A stretch of DNA of 64,000 nucleotides from Nocardia harenae NBRC 108248 (GTDB lineage: Bacteria > Actinomycetota > Actinomycetes > Mycobacteriales > Mycobacteriaceae): the NCBI RefSeq assembly GCF_001612885.1, contig NZ_BDBH01000002.1, positions 434,016-498,015 on the forward strand. Direction: 5' to 3'. The notes beneath the pieces were generated by a model. It saw only the letters and a list, made by a program, of their open reading frames with translations. It was not told the origin of the DNA and ran no database searches. Position 1 is the first letter of the stretch. Every line of letters begins with the position of its first letter. A program made the position numbers and the translations under genes. Below, piece by piece: positions 36,601 to 49,752 of this stretch.

Positions 36601-38720
36601 AGCAGCCAGGCATTGGAGTAGATCGCGGGGCCCGCCTCGTCGGCGTGCGACGAGATGTTGTTGGCGACGATCAGCCCGACCTGGCTGATCAGCACATACA
36701 GGATGATCGCGATGCCCATCCGGCCGAACTGCTTGAGCCTGGCATCGATACCCCACAGCGGGCGCAGGTCGATGCCGTGCCTGCGGATGGCGGGCAGCAG
36801 GCTGGCGGCCTGCACGAAGACGCCGGTGGTCACGCCGAGGCCGAGGACGAGCAGCTTGGCATCGCCCATGGTCACCGGGTTCAGGCTGATCTCGCCGGGG
36901 GTGAGCGCGTAGGCGCCGAGCATGATCAGCACGACCACGTTGTTCAGCACCGGCGCCCACGCGCCGGGGCGGAACGCCTGCCTGGTGTTCAGGATCGCGG
37001 TGAGCAGCGCCGACATGCCGTAGAAGAGGATCGCCGGGACCAGCAGGAAGGTGAGCGCGGTGGTGAGCTCGGTGTTCACCTTGCCGTCCGAGGAGACGAA
37101 GACGTGCGTCGCCAGGATCGGGGCGGCGGCGGTGGCGAGCAGCGCGGCGACGGCCAGCACGGTGAACGCCGCGGTGACCAGGCGGCGGACGAAGGCGGCG
37201 CCGTGGTCGTCGTCCTCCTGTTCGGCGCGGATCAGGGTGGGGACCACGATGGCGGTGAGCACGGCGCCGAGCACCAGCTCGGCGATCATGTTCGGGATCA
37301 GGTTCGCCGAGACGAACGAGCTGGCCACGGCGGGGCCGAGCACGGCGAGCAGCAGCAGCTGCTTGCCGAAGCCGGTGATCCGGCTGATCAGGGTGGCGAT
37401 GGCGATGGAGCCGGAGTCGCGGAGCAGGCGGGCGTTCGCGCTCTCCCTGGACTCCGGGCGCTCCGGCTCGGGGGCGAGCGCGGTTGCCGCTCCGGCGGAC
37501 TGCGCGTAGCGCGAGGTCGCGGGCTCGGCCGGGCGGGCGTGTTTGGGCTCGGACGCCGGGATGCGCTGCGGGGCCGGGCGCTGCGAGGGGGCCTCGTGTG
37601 CGTGCTTGCGGTCCCGGCTCGGCTCGGCCGGGTAGCGCTGCCGGCCCGGGTGCGCGGGCTGGCGGGGCATGCCGCCGGAGGCGGGCTGGGCGCCGGGGCG
37701 GCGCGGGGGTACGGCGCGGCGGGGTTCACCGGGGATCGGCTCGCCGTGCGAGAGGGGGCGGGCGTCGCGCGGGGCCTGGGTGCCGCGCGGGGGCTGCGGT
37801 GGGGCCTCGGTACCGCGGTGCGACGTCGGCGGAGCCGCCTCCGCGCGCGGCGGGGCGGCCGGCTTGTGCGGTGCGGGGCGGTCGCCCGGGGCGGGGGAGA
37901 TCGGCTCACCGCGCTGCGCGGGCGGGCGCTGCGGCATTCCACGCTCGTCGAGCGGGGGCGCGGGCCGAGGGGGGCGCTCACCGCGCGGCGGTGGTGCGGG
38001 ACGTTCGCCGTAGTTCGGCGGCGGGATGTGCCGGTCGCCGTGCACGGGACCGGACGGGCGCTGCCGAGGCAGCGCGCCGGACGGCGGCGCCTGCCGGGCG
38101 GAGTCCCTGGACGGCGGTGCCTGCCGCGCGGGCGGGGCAGGATCCCTGGACGGCGGTGCCTGCCGCGGGGGATCACCCGCAGACCGCGCGGGGTCGACGG
38201 GCGGCCGCGCGGGTTCACCTGCGGGCCGGGCGGGGTCCCTCGGCGGCGCCTGCCGGGCCGGGCCGGGCCGGGCCGACTGCGGTGCAGGTCCAGGCGGCGG
38301 CGCCTGAGGAGGCCTCCCGGCGGACGGCGGCGCATCGGGCGGCACCGCCCGTGACCGCCCCGCGGGCCGCGCCTGCGGCATCCCGCCGGACGGCGGCGCC
38401 TGCCGCCCCATCCCACCGCTCGGCGCGGGCCCGACCGGGCGCGGCGGCGGCGCCCCGTTCCGGCCCGCAGGCGGAACGCGCCGCGCCCCGTCGGGGCCGC
38501 GCAGCCCGGGCTCACCCCTGCTGACCTGCGGAACCTGCGGCGGCGGATCGTCACCGAACCGCTCGGTGGCACCCTCGGACATCCCCGCTCCCCCTTCCGG
38601 ATCCACCCGAGGGCGGTGCAGCTGACGTTCCCATGGGGCGGTGGGGGCGCGGCGCACGCGGGCGCCGTCCGGCTCGTCCTCCGGGTGGGGCCGATGAGCG
38701 GTCGGATGTTCGTCGCTCAT
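33681..38720 (-). CDS. murJ: MurJ lipid II flippase fused to pseudokinase (Rv3910-like)
   Basis: A 1679-residue protein in one uninterrupted frame. Residues 1-about 420 are Pro/Ala/Arg-rich and disordered. The MurJ/MviN flippase with 14 transmembrane helices covers about 425-960 (starts RLLRDSGSIAIATLISRITGF), translocating lipid II. A second Pro-rich linker follows, then a protein-kinase-like domain (about 1183-1430) in which the G-loop, VAxK lysine (here VALTF), HRD and DFG motifs are absent: a pseudokinase. One transmembrane helix (about 1467-1492) precedes an extracytoplasmic discoidin-like domain. Rv3910 has the same order in 1184 residues; its phosphorylated pseudokinase recruits FhaA. 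ATG 38720 follows AGGAGG. Confidence 0.95.
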   Translation of the reverse strand: MSDEHPTAHRPHPEDEPDGARVRRAPTAPWERQLHRPRVDPEGGAGMSEGATERFGDDPPPQVPQVSRGEPGLRGPDGARRVPPAGRNGAPPPRPVGPAPSGGMGRQAPPSGGMPQARPAGRSRAVPPDAPPSAGRPPQAPPPGPAPQSARPGPARQAPPRDPARPAGEPARPPVDPARSAGDPPRQAPPSRDPAPPARQAPPSRDSARQAPPSGALPRQRPSGPVHGDRHIPPPNYGERPAPPPRGERPPRPAPPLDERGMPQRPPAQRGEPISPAPGDRPAPHKPAAPPRAEAAPPTSHRGTEAPPQPPRGTQAPRDARPLSHGEPIPGEPRRAVPPRRPGAQPASGGMPRQPAHPGRQRYPAEPSRDRKHAHEAPSQRPAPQRIPASEPKHARPAEPATSRYAQSAGAATALAPEPERPESRESANARLLRDSGSIAIATLISRITGFGKQLLLLAVLGPAVASSFVSANLIPNMIAELVLGAVLTAIVVPTLIRAEQEDDDHGAAFVRRLVTAAFTVLAVAALLATAAAPILATHVFVSSDGKVNTELTTALTFLLVPAILFYGMSALLTAILNTRQAFRPGAWAPVLNNVVVLIMLGAYALTPGEISLNPVTMGDAKLLVLGLGVTTGVFVQAASLLPAIRRHGIDLRPLWGIDARLKQFGRMGIAIILYVLISQVGLIVANNISSHADEAGPAIYSNAWLLLQLPYGVLGVTLLTAIMPRLSRNAAADDTPAVVDDLSVATRLTMIALVPVVIFLTLAGPQVGEALFGYARFAEDAERLGQAVSWSAFALIPYSMVLIHLRVFYAREQAWTPTWIVLGITAVKIIFSALAPVLSSDSSHVVIMLGAANGLGYTAGAFIGGYLLHRSLGDLRMANVGRTVSRVVLAAIAGGAVMLIVDRVLGLGRLSESFGGPGSLIRVAILAVVMFGVAFGLMRLAGIPEIVAITVAVSRRLGITPPAPDLDLDSPAAEEATRVLQRRDQYEYPRFDPYGDSTQTMVLPVIRPDAVGRTGSGHFPYPVRQRSTSGDDETSTYPAEGGPRVSDDAVGGVPADDSPGNRPAGLSTEHRPAEQPLQPEQGGRVPPRASGAPVPPPGAPQPGPVPPDAQATVRIGPGDLPPEAAVPPGAGPDTGSAHAHPPRDPLYDTGMLPIPPVGGEQGPGRRIPRGPKLIPGASVAGGRYRLLADCGGSRGLKFWQALDIKLDREVALTFVDADQKSGDNSGQDGPQAILSRTLRLGRINSPGLARVLDVVRGSSGGIVVAEWTPGRSLREMAETVPSPIGAARAIRVLASAAELAHRGGGALSIDHPDRVRISASGDAVLAFPGTLSDADAQGDVRGLGAMLYALILARWPIRSGGLSGQAATVGGLRLADFGQDGTPVEPRQVRPEVPFEISAVAVRSLESNKGVRTAATVQHVLEQASVVDQKTDFIPVLRLGQRQQPPVEESLADPELLAAERERSQRMLWIMVGLGILAALVVGIVIWWMVSLFAGGEPSEPLDQSNNIGLTSETTAPPAAPIGPAEPAANTGVAPVPATAVGVFSPEGTPDGTGNADAVIDRDPASTWRTDQYFQQFPALKKGVGLLATLPTPARLSSVAIESPSAGSTVEIRTSPTESPTLDQTQLIGSARLANGVTDIPVRTDQAARYVLVWITGLSSDGGRFQTTIGELRFNATP

Positions 38721-38760
38721 CCTGCCTCCTGCTGTGCTACTCGCGCACCGTGATTGTCCC

Positions 38761-41295
38761 TCACAGCGGCTCCCGGCGGCGGACGGCCCGGGCGAGGAAC
38801 CTCCGGTAGCGGCTCACCTGGCGCTCGACCTCCGGATCGAAGGTCTCGTCGGCCGGGTCGGGCCTGCCCCGGAACCGGTGCCAGAGGCGGCGTCCGGCCA
38901 GCAGCAGGAGCAGCGTCGCCGCGCACGCGGTGATGATCGCCAGCGCCTGGCCGTAGGCGTTCGAACGCACCGACACCGAGGTCGCGTTACCCAGTGCGAC
39001 ACCGTCGGGAGTGGTGAGCGAGATCGGGATGACGAGATTGCGGCTGTCGTTCACCTCGGTCGGGATCTGGAAGGAGCGGGTGCCGTTCGGCGGCAGGATC
39101 TGTTCGCCGGTGTCGTCGATGGCGGCTTCCGGCGGCGCCTCGATGCGGAACTTGACCCGGATCGCCACCGGCAGCTCGTTCCGCGCCACCAGCAGCAGCG
39201 GGCTCTGCTCGGAGGCGAGGGTGTAGACGCCGCCGGGCGGGAGCACGGTGACCGAGCCGTAGATCCGGTCCATGGTGCTTCCGGTGCGGTCCAGCCTGCG
39301 CTGGGCGTAGACGTCGGGCTGGGCGGTGCCGCCCGCGCGCCGGTCGGAGAGGGTGAGCGCGCGGATCAGGTCGTCGCGCAGCGGGGTCACGTACTCGGTC
39401 GGGGTGAGCTCCAGCTCCGGCACCTCGACCAGCGCGCGGGAGAGCGCGGTGATCCGGGCGCCCTGGTCGCGGATCGGCGCGACGAAGCTTTCGGGGACCC
39501 CGTCCGCGACGGCGCGCGGCAGGTGGTCCGGCTCGTACGGGCGCGGGTCGGCGGGCTGAGCGAGCAAGTCGGGCAGCGTCCGCGCGGTGGCCATGCCGCT
39601 GGTCAGCAGCGCGTCCACCTGGCGGAGCAGCGTGATGGCCTCCTCCCGGTTGGCGCCCCACTGCTGCGGCGGGACGAGCAGCTGCCCGCGCGGGCGGTCC
39701 GGGCGGGGGTTGAGCGCGGTCCAGGTGAGCGCGCCGAGCGCGTCCTGCAGCCGGGCGGTCCTGGAGTCGTTGGTGACGTCGTAGCGCACCCGGGCCGGGG
39801 TGAACGACGGGGTCGGCGGGTTGGAGCCGACGGCGGCGAGCGCGGTGGCGGACCAGATGTCGTAGGTGACGGCGTGCAGCGCCGGGTCCGGCCTGGCGCC
39901 GGGGCCCTCCCCGGCCGGGGTCTCGGCCAGCGCGGCGACCGGGCCGGCGGGCACGATGTCCGGCATCCGCACCACCTCGGGGCGCGCGGGCTCGGCGGGC
40001 GTCGGCTCGGCCCCGGACGGGCCCTGGGTGAGGTCGTCGGCGCCGCTCGCGCCCGCCGTGCCCTGCTCGGCGACGGCGCTCTCGGCCAGCACGGCGGTGC
40101 GGATGTTCTGTTCCGTGAGCAGCCCGCCCGCGCTCGGGTCGATGCTGCCGGAGTCGGGGATGCCGACCCCGCGCAGCGAGCGCGCGCCGAGGATTCGGTC
40201 GACGATATCGGCGGGCTCGCGCACTGCCCGCGCGGTGAGCGCCGGGTCGTGCACGGCGGCCAGCGCGGTCAGGTCGGCCTGCGCGAAGGGCAGCGCGACG
40301 GTGCAGTTCGCGGCGGCCACTACGCGCAACCGGTCCAGCCAGGCCTGCGCCTGGGCGGCGCCGCTGCCCGCCCTGGTCTGGCCGTCCGGGTCGGACGGGC
40401 TGGCGAGCACCCGGTAGCCGTCGGTCATGGCGGCGGCGGTGAGCAGCAGGTCGGGGTCGATGGCGAGGCAGATGCCATCGGCCAGGGTGCGGTTCCTGGC
40501 GCCGTCCACACCGATCTCGTTCTCCAGCGCGCCGAGCAGCTGGTCCAGCCTGCCGCCCTTGCCGAGCGAGGCGGCGAGCTCGTCATCGGTGAGCAGCACC
40601 TGGCCGGGATCCTCGGCGGGCTCGGTCGGCACCCAGCGCGGGCGGTCGGCGAGCGGCCAGAGCACGGTGGTGGCGACCGGCGGCGCGGGGGCGGCGGGCA
40701 CCGCGGGCTCGCTCCCGCCCGCGGGCGGGACGCCGAGGACCGGAAGCAGGAAGCGGGCGTCGTCCAGCCGGGCCTGGGTGCCGTAGGCGGGTTCGCCGTT
40801 CACATTGAGCAGCAGCGGGTAGACGCCGGGTTCGGTGATCTCCAGTGCGCCCTCGGAGCCGTCGGTCGCGCCGCGGATCGCGACGGTCAGGATGAACTGC
40901 CTGCGCTGCCCGGGGCTGAGCCGCTCGGCGACATCCTGGAACGGCCCGACGACCTCGTAGTTCACCTGGTCCAGCCGCAGGCTGCTGCGCACCCCGCCCG
41001 GCTCGGTGATCGCGGGCGCGCGCTGGATCCGGACGCTGATGTCGTCGACCACCCGGTCGCCGATATTGGTGACGGTCCCGGTCACGGTGACCACCGGGTC
41101 GCTGGCGGTGGTCACCGCGGTCGGCGTCACCGAATCCAGCGAGAGCTTGAGGAACTTCGGCGCCCCGATCTGCTGGTCGGCATCGCCCGCGACGTTGGGC
41201 TGGGCCGCTGCCTGACCCGTCAGCGGGGCCACCACCAGAATCGAACCGAGGATGGTCAGGATCGCCGCGGCGACCCGGAACAGCCCGCGTGTCAT
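38761..41295 (-). CDS. DUF6049-type exported membrane protein (Rv3909-like)
   Basis: An 844-residue protein with an N-terminal signal peptide ([25 protein letters not shown]), an extracytoplasmic region starting with an immunoglobulin-like fold ([22 protein letters not shown]), and a C-terminal transmembrane helix (about residues 790-812, [21 protein letters not shown]) with a short basic cytoplasmic tail. Located between mutT4 and murJ, as Rv3909 is in M. tuberculosis; the function of the family is unknown, but constant linkage to murJ suggests a part in peptidoglycan export. Start codon overlaps the upstream stop as ATGA. Confidence 0.85.
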   Translation of the reverse strand: MTRGLFRVAAAILTILGSILVVAPLTGQAAAQPNVAGDADQQIGAPKFLKLSLDSVTPTAVTTASDPVVTVTGTVTNIGDRVVDDISVRIQRAPAITEPGGVRSSLRLDQVNYEVVGPFQDVAERLSPGQRRQFILTVAIRGATDGSEGALEITEPGVYPLLLNVNGEPAYGTQARLDDARFLLPVLGVPPAGGSEPAVPAAPAPPVATTVLWPLADRPRWVPTEPAEDPGQVLLTDDELAASLGKGGRLDQLLGALENEIGVDGARNRTLADGICLAIDPDLLLTAAAMTDGYRVLASPSDPDGQTRAGSGAAQAQAWLDRLRVVAAANCTVALPFAQADLTALAAVHDPALTARAVREPADIVDRILGARSLRGVGIPDSGSIDPSAGGLLTEQNIRTAVLAESAVAEQGTAGASGADDLTQGPSGAEPTPAEPARPEVVRMPDIVPAGPVAALAETPAGEGPGARPDPALHAVTYDIWSATALAAVGSNPPTPSFTPARVRYDVTNDSRTARLQDALGALTWTALNPRPDRPRGQLLVPPQQWGANREEAITLLRQVDALLTSGMATARTLPDLLAQPADPRPYEPDHLPRAVADGVPESFVAPIRDQGARITALSRALVEVPELELTPTEYVTPLRDDLIRALTLSDRRAGGTAQPDVYAQRRLDRTGSTMDRIYGSVTVLPPGGVYTLASEQSPLLLVARNELPVAIRVKFRIEAPPEAAIDDTGEQILPPNGTRSFQIPTEVNDSRNLVIPISLTTPDGVALGNATSVSVRSNAYGQALAIITACAATLLLLLAGRRLWHRFRGRPDPADETFDPEVERQVSRYRRFLARAVRRREPL

Positions 41296-41828
41296 CGCTT
41301 ACCGGTCTCCATCCGGTCGATCAGCCGGTTGGCCACCTCGGCGAGCCGCCGTTCGTCGGCGTAGGCGAGCCGGGAGTTCAGTTCGGTCAGCGGCACCCAG
41401 GCGACCTGGGTGACCTCGACGTCGGCGTCGGACAGCTCGCCGCCGACCGAACGCAACAGGAAATGATGCACGGTCTTGTGTACCCGCCTGCCCTCGGTCA
41501 CGAACCAGTAGTCGATGCTGCCGAGTTCGGCCACCACGAGTCCGTTGATGCCGGTTTCCTCGGCGACCTCGCGGATCGCGGTCTGTTCGGCGGTCTCCCC
41601 TTCTTCGATGTGTCCCTTCGGCAGCGACCAGAGCAACCGCCCGCGCCGGTCGGTGCGCCCGATGAGGGCGGCGCTGCGCCCTGCGGCGGGGCCGTCCAGC
41701 CCGTCCACGACGAGGCCACCCGCCGAAGTCTCCCGGACCGTGCGCAGCCGGGGCCGGGACCCGTCGGCGGCCGAACCGCGGCGCCGCGGTTGGCGGCGTC
41801 TGCTGTTCGCGCGATCGGCCTGGGACAC
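41292..41828 (-). CDS. mutT4: Nudix hydrolase (MutT4-like, Rv3908-like)
   Basis: A 178-residue protein with a basic N-terminus and the Nudix box [25 protein letters not shown] (pattern Gx5Ex7REUxEExGU, residues about 73-97), preceded by LLWSLPKG. Presumed to hydrolyse oxidised or surplus nucleoside diphosphate derivatives. First gene of a leftward operon with the DUF6049 protein (4-base overlap) and murJ; divergent from pcnA. The symbol is by position and similarity to M. tuberculosis mutT4, whose substrate is itself poorly defined. Confidence 0.88.
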   Translation of the reverse strand: MSQADRANSRRRQPRRRGSAADGSRPRLRTVRETSAGGLVVDGLDGPAAGRSAALIGRTDRRGRLLWSLPKGHIEEGETAEQTAIREVAEETGINGLVVAELGSIDYWFVTEGRRVHKTVHHFLLRSVGGELSDADVEVTQVAWVPLTELNSRLAYADERRLAEVANRLIDRMETGKR

Positions 41829-41923
41829 CCGGTAATCCTACTGTGCGCCGGTCCGGTCGCCGCGTGACGGCGGGGGTGCGCGCGAAAAATCTCGCTCGAC
41901 GCTGCTCGGTAAGCTGCTGACTC

Positions 41924-43405
<1,482 letters not shown>

Positions 43406-44236
43406 TCAGAAGAGGATCAGCGCCGTTCCGGTGACGATCGCCGAGCGCATCTGCGCGAGGTCGAAGGAGGCGCTCACCGATGCCACCTCGGCCCGGAAGC
43501 GCACCAGGTCGCCCTCGCGGGTGCCGTAGACCACGCGGGCGCCGAAGGGCAGCTCGGCCAGCGGCACCGTGGTGGTGCCGAGCATGCGGCGCGGGACCGG
43601 GATGCCGGACCAGCGCGCTCTGTGCACGTCGATGGTGAGCGCGCCCTCGCGGATCTCCGCGTCCACCCAGGCGGTGATCCGGCGGCGCCGGTGCGTGGCC
43701 CGGATCCGGCCGTCCGGCTCGGCCGCCAGCGCCCACTCCAGCTGCCTGGTGCCGAGCCACTCCAGCAGCGCGGCGAGGCGCACGGTGCCGTCCACGTCCA
43801 CCCGGGCGGCGCGCACCCGGGTCGGCACGCCGGGGACCAGCCGGACGCCGTGCGCGATCACGGTGACGGTCTCGATCGGGTGCCCGTCCCAGCGCAGCCC
43901 GGCGAGCACCGTCTTGGTCCGGAAGTGCGCCCCCGCCCGGCGCACCCCGAGCACCTCGAGGGTGGCGTGCAGCTCGTGGCCGAGCACGGTGACATCGATG
44001 GCGCGGCCGCCGAAGCGGCTCAGGATGCCCTCGCTGAGCAGCGTCATCAGCACGTCGGGCAGGAGCGCGGTGACGGTGCCCGCGCCGAGGTCGGCGACCG
44101 GGTCGACCCAGGCCGTGGTCGCCGCGACCCACTGGGTGGCCCAGGACTGGTCCAGCAGTCTCTTGCCCACGTCCATGGCGCGCAGCGGCGACCAGAGCGG
44201 AAGCGCCGACCAGGATCTCGGATCGAAAGTGGCCAT
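43406..44236 (-). CDS. conserved hypothetical protein, possibly DUF2993/LmeA-like
   Basis: A 276-residue protein without a signal peptide or transmembrane segment. It starts MATFDPRSWSALPLWSPLRAM and is built of alternating beta strands (FRTKTVLAGLRWDGHPIETVTVIAHGVRLVP in pieces, ITAWVDAEIREGALTIDVHRARWSG, PLAELPFGARVVYGTREGDLVRFRAEV), suggesting a long beta-sheet lipid-binding fold like DUF2993, but I am not sure of the family. ATG 44236 is chosen because upstream sequence has no conserved character. Convergent with pcnA; the two stop codons share the palindrome TGATCA at 43403-43408. Confidence 0.6.
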   Translation of the reverse strand: MATFDPRSWSALPLWSPLRAMDVGKRLLDQSWATQWVAATTAWVDPVADLGAGTVTALLPDVLMTLLSEGILSRFGGRAIDVTVLGHELHATLEVLGVRRAGAHFRTKTVLAGLRWDGHPIETVTVIAHGVRLVPGVPTRVRAARVDVDGTVRLAALLEWLGTRQLEWALAAEPDGRIRATHRRRRITAWVDAEIREGALTIDVHRARWSGIPVPRRMLGTTTVPLAELPFGARVVYGTREGDLVRFRAEVASVSASFDLAQMRSAIVTGTALILF

Positions 44237-44372
44237 GACCGATCCGAGCCTAGCCGGGGAGCGTGAACGGGGGTATACCGCAGTGGCTTCGGGCACAGCG
44301 TCGATTCGGCGCGGCGCCGCGCCGCGGCTGCGATCCTGGACACTCCCCCGCCTGTCATCGAGGAGGAGCGCC

Positions 44373-45921
44373 ATGACCGAGGATCCGGCATTCGACATCA
44401 GCCCGGCGGGCGAGACCGCGCTCCTGCTCACGCTCGCGCCGGGGGCCGATCCCATCGCCCTCGCCGAGCACCTGACCGTCCGCGCGGTGCCCGGCGTGCT
44501 CGAGCTCGTGCCCGCCGCCGAGACCGTGCTCGTCCTGGTGCGCTCCGCCGCGGCGCTGGAGCGGGTGGCCGCCGCGCTCACCCGGATCGCCGCCGAACCG
44601 GGAGCCCATGTTTCCCGTGAAACCGCCGGTTCCGCCGACCCGCTCGAGGTGCCGGTGCGCTACGACGGCGCCGATCTGGACGCCGTCGCCGCGCAGCTCG
44701 GGCTGACCACCGCCGAGGTGATCGCCGCGCACACGGGGGTGCTCTGGCAGTGCGCCTTCGTCGGGTTCGCGCCGGGGTTCGGGTACCTGCGCGCGCCGGA
44801 CGGCAGGCTCGCCGTGCCGCGCCGGGACCGCCCGCGCACCGCCATCCCGGCCGGGGCGGTGGCGCTGGCGGGCGGGTACAGCGCCGTCTATCCGCGGGCG
44901 ACGCCGGGCGGCTGGCAGCTCATCGGAAGTACCGACCTGGCGTTGTGGGATCTGCGCCGCGAGCCGCCCGCGCTCATCCACCCCGGGACCACGGTTCGCT
45001 TTGTCTCAACCCGCGGTGCAACGCGCGTTGCGGATGCGGAGCGACCCGCCACGACCGTGGTGACCGACCCCGCTGTGCTGGTCGAACGCGTCGGCCCGGC
45101 GGTCACGGTGCAGGATCTGGGGCGTCCCGGGTGGACCGATTCCGGGGTCGGGCGCTCCGGCGCGGCCGACCCGGCGGCGCTCGCGCTGGCCAATCGGCTG
45201 GTCGGGAATCCGGAGACCGCGGCGGCGCTGGAGGTGCTCGTCGGCGGGGTGGTGCTGCGCGCCCGCCGCCGGATCACCGTCGCGGTGACCGGGGCGCCGC
45301 TGCCCGCGACGGTGGACGGGGTGCCGGTGGGGCACGCGAGCGTGCTGACGCTGGCGGCGGGGTCGGTGCTCGCGCTCGGCGTCACCGCGGTGGGGTTGCG
45401 CGGGTACGTGGCGGTGCGCGGTGGCATCGAGGTGCCCGCGGTGCTCGGCTCGCGCAGCCGGGACACCCTGGCCGGGCTCGGGCCGCAGCCGGTCGCGGCA
45501 GGCGACGAGCTGCCCATCGGGCCGCCGCCGCGGGACTGGCCGATCGTGGACCAGGCCCCGGTGCCGCCGCTGCCCGAGGCGCCGGTTCCGGTGCGGGTGC
45601 GGCCGGGGCCGCGGGACGGCTGGTTCGCCGACCCGGCCGCGCTCTACGCGGGCGAGTGGCGGGTGACCAGCGAGGTGGACCGGGTCGGGGTGCGGCTGGA
45701 GCGCAGCCGCGGCCCCGCGCTGCGGCGCGCGATCACCGCCGAGCTACCCACCGAGGGGCTGCCGCTCGGCGCCATCCAGGTGCCGCCCGGCGGCGAGCCG
45801 GTGATCATGCTCGCCGACCACCCGGTGACCGGCGGCTACCCGGTGATCGGGGTTGTCGCCGCCGCCGATCTCGGCACCGTCGCGCAGCTGCGCCCGGGCA
45901 CCGCCCTGCGCTTCCACCCGC

Positions 45922-45938
<17 letters not shown>
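44373..45938 (+). CDS. fused 5-oxoprolinase subunits PxpB-PxpC
   Basis: A 521-residue fusion. The N-terminal domain (about 1-210) is the allophanate-hydrolase subunit 1/PxpB type (AHTGVLWQCAFVGFAPGFGYLRAPD, VPRRDRPRTAIPAGAVALAGGYSAVYP in pieces, GGWQLIGST). The C-terminal domain (about 225-515) is PxpC type (VQDLGRPGWTDSGVGRSGAADPAA, GLPLGAIQVPPGGEPVIMLADHPVTGGYPVIGVV). With PxpA the pair forms ATP-dependent 5-oxoprolinase. No pxpA is in the window. The strong GAGGAGG ribosome site fixes ATG 44373. A parS-like site lies within codons 79-84. Confidence 0.9.
44610..44623. promoter_or_regulatory. parS-like site inside the pxpBC gene
   Basis: GTTTCCCGTGAAAC, identical to the site at 25047, 18 kb from parA. 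In frame it encodes part of HVSRET, the same residues the parS inside parA encodes. Confidence 0.55.
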
Positions 45939-47697
<1,759 letters not shown>

Positions 47698-47800
47698 CTG
47701 CGGAGCACTCCTATCGTCGGGGGTGAGGCGAGGACGTGGTACGGCCGAGCAGCCACAACCTACCCGGAACCGGCGCCCGGCGCGCCGCGTCCAAGCCGGT

Positions 47801-48277
47801 ATGAGCGAGATCGAGTACGTCTTCGGGACCGGCGACGGCGCGGTGCACGGCTGGTCGAGCCCCGCCGACCTGTCGCTCGGCGGTGCGCTCGACGCGGTGC
47901 GGCTGGATTTCGACGGTGACGGCCTGCTGGACGACGCGCTGTGGGATGCGGATCGCGACGGGGTCGCCGAGCTGGCGGCGCTCGATCTCACCGACGACGG
48001 TGTGCTCGACCACTTCTATACTGACCCCACCGGCCTCGGCACCTGGAATCACCTGGTCACCGGGGTGCCGGAGGATGCCGAGGCGGAGCCGCTCGGCTGG
48101 ACCGTCCGGGTCGGGCCCGCGGGTGCCGCCGCCGAGGTGCCGCGGCCGGATATCGGGCGGCCGGATATCGCCTGGCCGGAGCGCCCGCACGCACTGCCGC
48201 AGCCGGGTGCCGAGCTGCCGCCGCCCGCGCACCGCCCGCTGCCCGAACTCCGGGGTTCGATCCCGGCACCACCCTGA
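47801..48277 (+). CDS. acidic-repeat protein, hypothetical (DUF6802-like)
   Basis: A 158-residue protein. Its N-terminal half has Asp-rich repeats of calcium-binding type: [24 protein letters not shown], then [13 protein letters not shown], resembling the DxDxDG repeats of thrombospondin type 3 and of a family I recall as DUF6802. The C-terminal 60 residues are Pro-rich. No signal peptide. Divergent from the DUF4185 gene with 103 bases between. The function is unknown; I do not assign one. Confidence 0.65.
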   Translation: MSEIEYVFGTGDGAVHGWSSPADLSLGGALDAVRLDFDGDGLLDDALWDADRDGVAELAALDLTDDGVLDHFYTDPTGLGTWNHLVTGVPEDAEAEPLGWTVRVGPAGAAAEVPRPDIGRPDIAWPERPHALPQPGAELPPPAHRPLPELRGSIPAPP

Positions 48278-48341
48278 CCCGCGGCCTCTCGCCATCATTG
48301 GCGCGGCTCCGGCCCGCGGCTTCTCGCCGCCGGTCGGCGAC

Positions 48342-49736
48342 CTACCCGCAGGGCACCCGCACCTCGGCCCGCGCGCGGCGGCCGACGAGCAGGACGGCGG
48401 CGATCCCGGCCAGGTAGCAGCCCGCACCCACCAGCACGACCGGGAGCGAACGACCGTCGGCGGGCACCACGACGGCGGTCGCGGCCAGCGCCAGCACGAA
48501 GGTGATGTTGAAGACGGTGTCCTGCAGGGCGAAGACCTGCCCGCGGTGCGTGTCGTCGATATCCAGCTGCATGGTGGCGTCGCCGGTCAGCTTGATGGTC
48601 TGCCCGGCCAGCCCGAGCAGGAAGGCGCCGGCCAGCAGCAGGTACTGGGCGCGTTGCGCGGCTGGACCCGCGTCGGCGACCGCGATCGGCGTCACCAGGG
48701 TCAGCTGCACCGCGGTGGCGAGCACCAGCCCGGCCAGCACCGTGCGCGGGCGGCCGAGCCGGGGAATCAGCAGCGGGGTGAGCACGGCGGCGAGCAGCAT
48801 GCCCGCGGCGGTCACGCCGATCGCCACCCCGAAGCCGAGCAGCCCGGCGCCGACGCCCGCCGCCGCCGAGTCGGGGCGGCGCAGCACCAGCACCATGACC
48901 AGGGTATTGATCCCGAAGACGACGCGGTGCGCGCCGATCCCGGCCATGGCGGTGGTGACCTCCGCCGAGCGCCACACCGCCACCGCGCCGGTGCGCAGCC
49001 CCGCCGCGACGGCGCGCGCCGTCGCCGCGAGATCGGCGGGTTGGCCGGTCCGCGGCCCGGCGCCCGGCCCCCGGTGGGCGCCGAGCCCGGTATCGGCACC
49101 CGGCCCCAGCCGCCCCGGCGGGAACCCGGCGACCAGCAGCGCACCGAGCAGCGGCCCGCTCCCGGCCACCGCGACCGCGAGCGCCGACGCGGTGTCACCC
49201 GCCCCGACCATGCCGATGACCGCGACCGCCACCGCGGCGCCGCCCGCCGCGCACCCGGACGCCACCGTGGCGAGCACCGAGTTCGTCGGCACCAGCAGCC
49301 GCGCCGGTAGCACCAGCGGCAGCGCCGCGGAGACCCCGGCGGAGACGAACCGGCTGATCCCGACCACCGCCAGCGCACCGATCAGCAGCAGCTCCGAGGA
49401 GGCCCCGCCGAGCAGGCTCAGGCTGACCGCGACAATGAGCAGCAGCCGCAGCAGGCTCGCGCCGAGCAGTACCCGGCGCCGGTCAAGGCGGTCCAGCAAC
49501 GCCCCTGCGTACGGCCCGATCAGCGAGTACGGCAGCAGCAGCACCGCGAAACCGGCGGCGATGGCCGCCGGATCGGTCTCCCGCTCCGGGTTGAAGAGAA
49601 TGGCGCCGGAGAGCGCGGCCTGGAACACCCCGTCGCCGAACTGCGCGGCGAACCGGACCAGGGCCAGCCGCAGCGCGGCGGGGTAGGCGCGGATCGCGCC
49701 CGCACCCGAATCCCACCGCTCCCGCACACCGGTCAC
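48342..49736 (-). CDS. MFS transporter
   Basis: A 464-residue membrane protein with about 12 hydrophobic segments. The loop-2 motif is LLDRLDRRRVLLGASLLRLL (the GxxxDRxGRR pattern of the major facilitator superfamily), with GPYAGALLD before it. A cytoplasmic loop near the middle is Gly/Pro-rich (PPGRLGPGADTGLGAHRG). Its substrate cannot be deduced. The GTG start at 49736 lies 16 bases after the stop of the upstream Nudix gene, so the two are probably co-transcribed. Confidence 0.88.
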   Translation of the reverse strand: MTGVRERWDSGAGAIRAYPAALRLALVRFAAQFGDGVFQAALSGAILFNPERETDPAAIAAGFAVLLLPYSLIGPYAGALLDRLDRRRVLLGASLLRLLLIVAVSLSLLGGASSELLLIGALAVVGISRFVSAGVSAALPLVLPARLLVPTNSVLATVASGCAAGGAAVAVAVIGMVGAGDTASALAVAVAGSGPLLGALLVAGFPPGRLGPGADTGLGAHRGPGAGPRTGQPADLAATARAVAAGLRTGAVAVWRSAEVTTAMAGIGAHRVVFGINTLVMVLVLRRPDSAAAGVGAGLLGFGVAIGVTAAGMLLAAVLTPLLIPRLGRPRTVLAGLVLATAVQLTLVTPIAVADAGPAAQRAQYLLLAGAFLLGLAGQTIKLTGDATMQLDIDDTHRGQVFALQDTVFNITFVLALAATAVVVPADGRSLPVVLVGAGCYLAGIAAVLLVGRRARAEVRVPCG

Positions 49737-49752
49737 GGGGCGAGGCTACCGG

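Noticed and set aside
33114..38354. A 1746-codon open frame on the plus strand, antisense to murJ and sigM
   Set aside because: The murJ frame has clear transmembrane and kinase-like domains, whereas this frame is a Gly/Arg/Asp-rich composition artefact.
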